DNA of 64,000 nucleotides from Paenibacillus macerans (GTDB lineage: Bacteria; Bacillota; Bacilli; Paenibacillales; Paenibacillaceae). The translations under genes and the position numbers were made by a program. The first letter of the stretch is position 1, and each line of letters opens with the position of its first letter. The notes below the pieces were generated by a model. The model saw only the letters and a list, made by a program, of their open reading frames with translations. It was not told the origin of the DNA and made no database searches. Below, one piece after another: positions 61,157-64,000 of this stretch. The stretch spans positions 81,104 to 145,103 of the forward strand of contig NZ_JAMBOE010000002.1 in assembly GCF_023715465.1 (NCBI RefSeq), written 5' to 3'.

Positions 61157-61844
61157 AACGGTAGCCGAGCCCCCTAATCGTCACGAGATGAACGGGTTTT
61201 CGGGGGTTGTCCTCGATCTTGTCGCGGATTTTGCTGATATAGACCATCACCAGATTTTCATCCCCCATATATTCCTCGCCCCATACCTGCTCGTAAATAT
61301 GCGCTTTCGTAAAAACCCGTCCCGCGTTTTTCATCAGCAGCGCCAAAATTTTATATTCATAAGAAGTCGTCTCTCTATACTCTCCTTGCTTGTACAGCTT
61401 GCAGCTCAGCAGATCCAGGGCGACGTCGCCGATCTCGATAAGCTCCTGTTCCCGTTGTTCCGGCGTATGATACGAATCCGCACGGCGGAACAAAGCCTGA
61501 ACCCGGCTGACGACTTCCAGCGGATTAAAAGGCTTGCCGATATAATCATCCGCTCCAAGCTGGAGCCCGTTAATTTTGTCCATATCGTCGGATTTGGCGG
61601 AAATAAACAGAAAAGGGACATGGGAATCCTGCCGCATCTTCCGCAGCAACTCAATCCCGTCCATTTCGGGCATCATCACGTCAGCCAGGACCAAATCGAT
61701 CTTCTCCTTTTGAAAAAGTTCAAGCGCTTCCTGTCCGTTTTCGGCTTCAAAGGTGCCGTAACCGTAATTTTTCAGATAGATCTCCAGCAGCTCGCGGATT
61801 TCCTTTTCGTCGTCGATGATCAAGATCGCTTTTATGCTCCTCAC
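61143..61844 (-). CDS. OmpR/VanR-like response regulator
   Basis: A 233-residue regulator with receiver motifs IIDDEKE, LVLADVMMPEMDG and DDYIGKPFNP, then a winged helix. GTG start at 61844. Closest by eye to VanR/YycF-type regulators of wall stress. First gene of the two-gene operon. A hairpin just upstream (61862-61901) separates it from the preceding hydrolase gene. Confidence 0.9.
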   Translation of the reverse strand: MRSIKAILIIDDEKEIRELLEIYLKNYGYGTFEAENGQEALELFQKEKIDLVLADVMMPEMDGIELLRKMRQDSHVPFLFISAKSDDMDKINGLQLGADDYIGKPFNPLEVVSRVQALFRRADSYHTPEQREQELIEIGDVALDLLSCKLYKQGEYRETTSYEYKILALLMKNAGRVFTKAHIYEQVWGEEYMGDENLVMVYISKIRDKIEDNPRKPVHLVTIRGLGYRFEKA

Positions 61845-61861
61845 CCCATAAACGTAAATGT

Positions 61862-61901
61862 TCCCTTTTGTTCACAGAGAAGGCTCTGCAAACAAAAGGG
61901 A
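61862..61901. terminator. Hairpin between the hydrolase and the response regulator genes
   Basis: TCCCTTTTGTT (61862-61872) and AACAAAAGGGA (61891-61901) form an 11-base stem. On the reverse strand it follows the hydrolase stop directly, but only a short AT-rich tail follows it, so termination may be partial. Confidence 0.5.
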
Positions 61902-61916
61902 CTTTACTATTTTATC

Positions 61917-63932
61917 CTAGTATAAGTTATCCGCGAACTTCGACAACAGCGCAGCCGCTTCTTGCCGGAGCATCGGCTCCTGCGACCGGTAGTCGAGACC
62001 GCTGCCTGGCGATCCTGCGATCTCCGGCCCATATATTCCTTTCGCCACAACGTAGCGAACTCCTTCAAGCGCCCACGGGCTGGTTGTCCCGCTTAGCTTC
62101 GCCTCCATTGGAGCCGCGTGAAGGTAAGCGACAGCCATGTTCCAAACCAGGTTGGCAGCTTCTTCCCGGGTGATCGGTTTGGACGGATGGAACTTGCCGC
62201 CGCCCGTCCCCTTGATGATGCCGAATTCATAAGCGGCTTGAATTTCTTGGGCATAGGGGCTGCCGGCGATATCCGCGAATACCGGATTTTGCCTTGATGG
62301 AGCGATCCCCGTCCAGCGGATGAACCAGCCGATGAACTCGCCTCTGGTTATCGGTTCTTCGGGCCGGAATGCCTCTTCCCCGCTGTCCCGGCCGATGATA
62401 TCAAGCTGGCGCAGGTGACTGATATATGCTGCGTAAGGATGGTCCGGGCCAATATCCGGATACTTCCGGGGCTCGGGCATTTTTTGCGCCCAACTGTCCG
62501 ATTTTTGATCGTAATAAATAGCCCGCACCGTGTTGTCGTCATTCAACTTAAACGCGGCTTTCACGCCGTTTTCGTCTTCGAACAGCAGCGGTTCGATCGC
62601 GCGCAGCCGGTGTTCGCCCAGTGGATCGGTCGCGATTAGCATGCCATCTTCGACGCGAATGCGGGTCGTCCACATCCGGTTCCGCAGGTCGCTGTAGACG
62701 CCTTCGAATTGCTTCAAGGACTGTTGATCGGTGTTAGGCGGCAGTTCCCCGGCAGCGGTTTTCTCCGGATAATAATGATCCATAAAAGCTTCGAACAACG
62801 GAACCCGGAAGTCAAAATCCTTATTCACGTTGACGTATACGCCGACATTTTCCTCCGGCAGCAGCCACATGCCGCTGTGGAATCCGTCAATATCCCCGCC
62901 TTTTTCCACCACATAACGTCCGTTATAGATTTGGCGGTTGGAATATTCGAAGCCGTACGCCATGTTCGGCAGCTTCGCATGGATGGCAAGCTGCGGACGA
63001 TGCATTTCCGCCGCCGACGCCGCATCCAAAATCTTAGCGTCACCTAGCTTGCCGCCGTTCAGATGCGCCATCATGAATTTCGCCATATCGGAGCCGGTTG
63101 AAAACATGCCGCCGGCGGGAAGCACGGTCGGAACGGTGGCATATTGCGGAATAGGTTTGCCTGTCACATCGTAGGGTACAGCCAGCTGCTTATTGATTTT
63201 CGGCGTAAACCGAAAGTCGCTGCTTGTCATCCCAAGCGGTTCAAAGATATGCTCCCGGACGTATTCTTCAAAAGGCTGGCCCGCAACCTGCTCAACGGCA
63301 TATCCCTGCAGCGTAAAACCGAGGTTGTCATAACGGTAGTATTTGCCGGGCTCTCGAACGACGGTTGGAACATTAGCTTTAATGAAAGACTTTAAAGAAA
63401 CCTCCCGCTTCAAATCCGGCGACATTAGTTCGGAGGTATCCCCGTAGTCGAACCCGGTGCTGTTCGTTAATAAGCTTTTCATCGTCAGCGGCGTGTTCGT
63501 TTTATTGGGAATGCGGACGCCGCCCAAATATGGCGTTATATCCCCGTCCAGGTCGATTTTCCCTTGGTCCGCCAGCTGCATTACAGCTGTAGCGGTAATC
63601 ACTTTCGAAACCGATGCGATTCGAAATACGGTGCGCTCCGGATCCACCGGCAGCTTTTTCTCCGTATAGGCGTATCCGTACCCTTTTTGGGCCAGGACTT
63701 GATCGCCCTTCACGACCATGACCACGGCCCCGGCCATATTTTTGGAGATATCGGAGTCTTGGAAAAATTCATCGAAAAACCTCCCCACTTCTTCGGGATC
63801 GCGTGGCCCCTCCTCTGCCGCGGAAGCGGTATTGTACAATCCAGTACTCCCTCCTCCGCCGATAGCGCCCGTGATCATCACGATCCCCAAGGCAACGGCC
63901 GCTTTAGTGCGGAACGCTCGCCACATGTTCAT
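61917..63932 (-). CDS. Secreted class-C beta-lactamase-like serine hydrolase with SLH domains
   Basis: A 671-residue exoprotein. A signal peptide (about 1-39) is followed by a beta-lactamase/penicillin-binding-type hydrolase domain (about 50-390) with SVSK (S-x-x-K), Tyr in YDNLGFT (Y-x-N) and the third motif near the end as HSGMWLL in place of K-T-G. A short beta-rich domain (about 400-510) and three S-layer homology repeats (from YISHLRQLDIIGRDSGEEAFRPEEPITRGEF to the end) anchor it to the wall. Likely a peptidase or esterase acting on wall or D-peptides. ATG with GGGAGAGAG upstream. Confidence 0.9.
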   Translation of the reverse strand: MNMWRAFRTKAAVALGIVMITGAIGGGGSTGLYNTASAAEEGPRDPEEVGRFFDEFFQDSDISKNMAGAVVMVVKGDQVLAQKGYGYAYTEKKLPVDPERTVFRIASVSKVITATAVMQLADQGKIDLDGDITPYLGGVRIPNKTNTPLTMKSLLTNSTGFDYGDTSELMSPDLKREVSLKSFIKANVPTVVREPGKYYRYDNLGFTLQGYAVEQVAGQPFEEYVREHIFEPLGMTSSDFRFTPKINKQLAVPYDVTGKPIPQYATVPTVLPAGGMFSTGSDMAKFMMAHLNGGKLGDAKILDAASAAEMHRPQLAIHAKLPNMAYGFEYSNRQIYNGRYVVEKGGDIDGFHSGMWLLPEENVGVYVNVNKDFDFRVPLFEAFMDHYYPEKTAAGELPPNTDQQSLKQFEGVYSDLRNRMWTTRIRVEDGMLIATDPLGEHRLRAIEPLLFEDENGVKAAFKLNDDNTVRAIYYDQKSDSWAQKMPEPRKYPDIGPDHPYAAYISHLRQLDIIGRDSGEEAFRPEEPITRGEFIGWFIRWTGIAPSRQNPVFADIAGSPYAQEIQAAYEFGIIKGTGGGKFHPSKPITREEAANLVWNMAVAYLHAAPMEAKLSGTTSPWALEGVRYVVAKGIYGPEIAGSPGSGLDYRSQEPMLRQEAAALLSKFADNLY

Positions 63933-63959
63933 TGGTTGCTCTCTCCCCTCGCTTTTTAA

Positions 63960-63976
63960 GTACGCTACAAGCGTAC
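63960..63976. promoter_or_regulatory. Inverted repeat upstream of the hydrolase gene
   Basis: GTACGC-TACAA-GCGTAC, 28 to 44 bases upstream of the ATG. Possible operator. The window ends soon after, so the rest of the promoter cannot be judged. Confidence 0.45.
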
Positions 63977-64000
63977 CCGAGCAATCTTAATCGGAATTCT

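Overview
The window is chromosomal DNA from a spore-forming Gram-positive bacterium of the Paenibacillaceae, most likely Paenibacillus or a close relative. The evidence is a gerA/gerB/gerC-type germinant receptor operon, a YjcZ-type mini-protein, an SLH-domain exoprotein, a chitinase with FN3 and CBM5/12 modules, strong AAGGAGG ribosome binding sites, frequent TTG/GTG starts and many AraC-type regulators. No rRNA, tRNA, CRISPR array or phage module was seen. Base composition looks moderate to GC-rich, except for a visibly AT-richer patch at about 24.9-26.5 kb.

Layout. 0-3.7 kb: a partial AraC regulator diverging from a family 88/105 glycuronyl hydrolase, then an SDR with its own AraC regulator. 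3.8-7.8 kb: a UvrA-like ABC ATPase, an MFS efflux protein and a 32-residue Gln-rich ORF. 8.3-9.9 kb: an IS1595-like element whose transposase has lost recognisable catalytic residues; an internally deleted relative lies at 49.15-49.95 kb. 10.1-10.3 kb: a cluster of short ACGGTTG-type repeats. 10.4-14.9 kb: chitinase, a tiny DUF6254-like protein, a decayed SDR, a zinc-ribbon protein with a deoxyribosyltransferase/TIR-like C-terminus, and a divergent SRAP protein. 15.0-23.2 kb: a biotin-independent malonate decarboxylase operon (mdcH-A-B-C-DE-G plus a membrane acyltransferase) with a divergent LysR regulator. The operon supplies alpha, beta/gamma fusion, ACP and transacylase subunits and both prosthetic-group enzymes; no malonate transporter is visible.

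23.3-32.3 kb: stress and regulatory genes (DinB-like, WYL regulator, PanE-like reductase/TetR pair, SDR/AraC pair, a two-component system diverging from a DJ-1 fusion protein and a DUF2306 membrane protein). 32.3-36.4 kb: the germinant receptor operon in A-B-C order. 36.4-38.7 kb: a MerR/aldo-keto reductase operon with a 19-bp-spacer promoter, and a DUF1349 protein. 38.7-42.9 kb: a DedA-PAP2 fusion diverging from mprF, both likely membrane-lipid functions. 42.9-49.0 kb: a three-subunit molybdenum hydroxylase operon, a FUSC-type exporter and an aminotransferase. 50.0-55.7 kb: a methyltransferase, a YjcZ-type peptide, and a TetR-controlled efflux cassette of an HlyD protein with two tandem ABC-2 permeases but no ATPase. 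55.7-64.0 kb: two OmpR/histidine kinase systems on either side of a CWB2 lipoprotein, with small membrane proteins in the first operon, and a secreted class-C beta-lactamase-like hydrolase with SLH domains.

The items most worth follow-up are the internally deleted mobile element, the CTG start of mdcH, the SRAP protein with altered catalytic positions, the zinc-ribbon/TIR-like protein, and the ATPase-less tandem permease cassette with its predicted operators.
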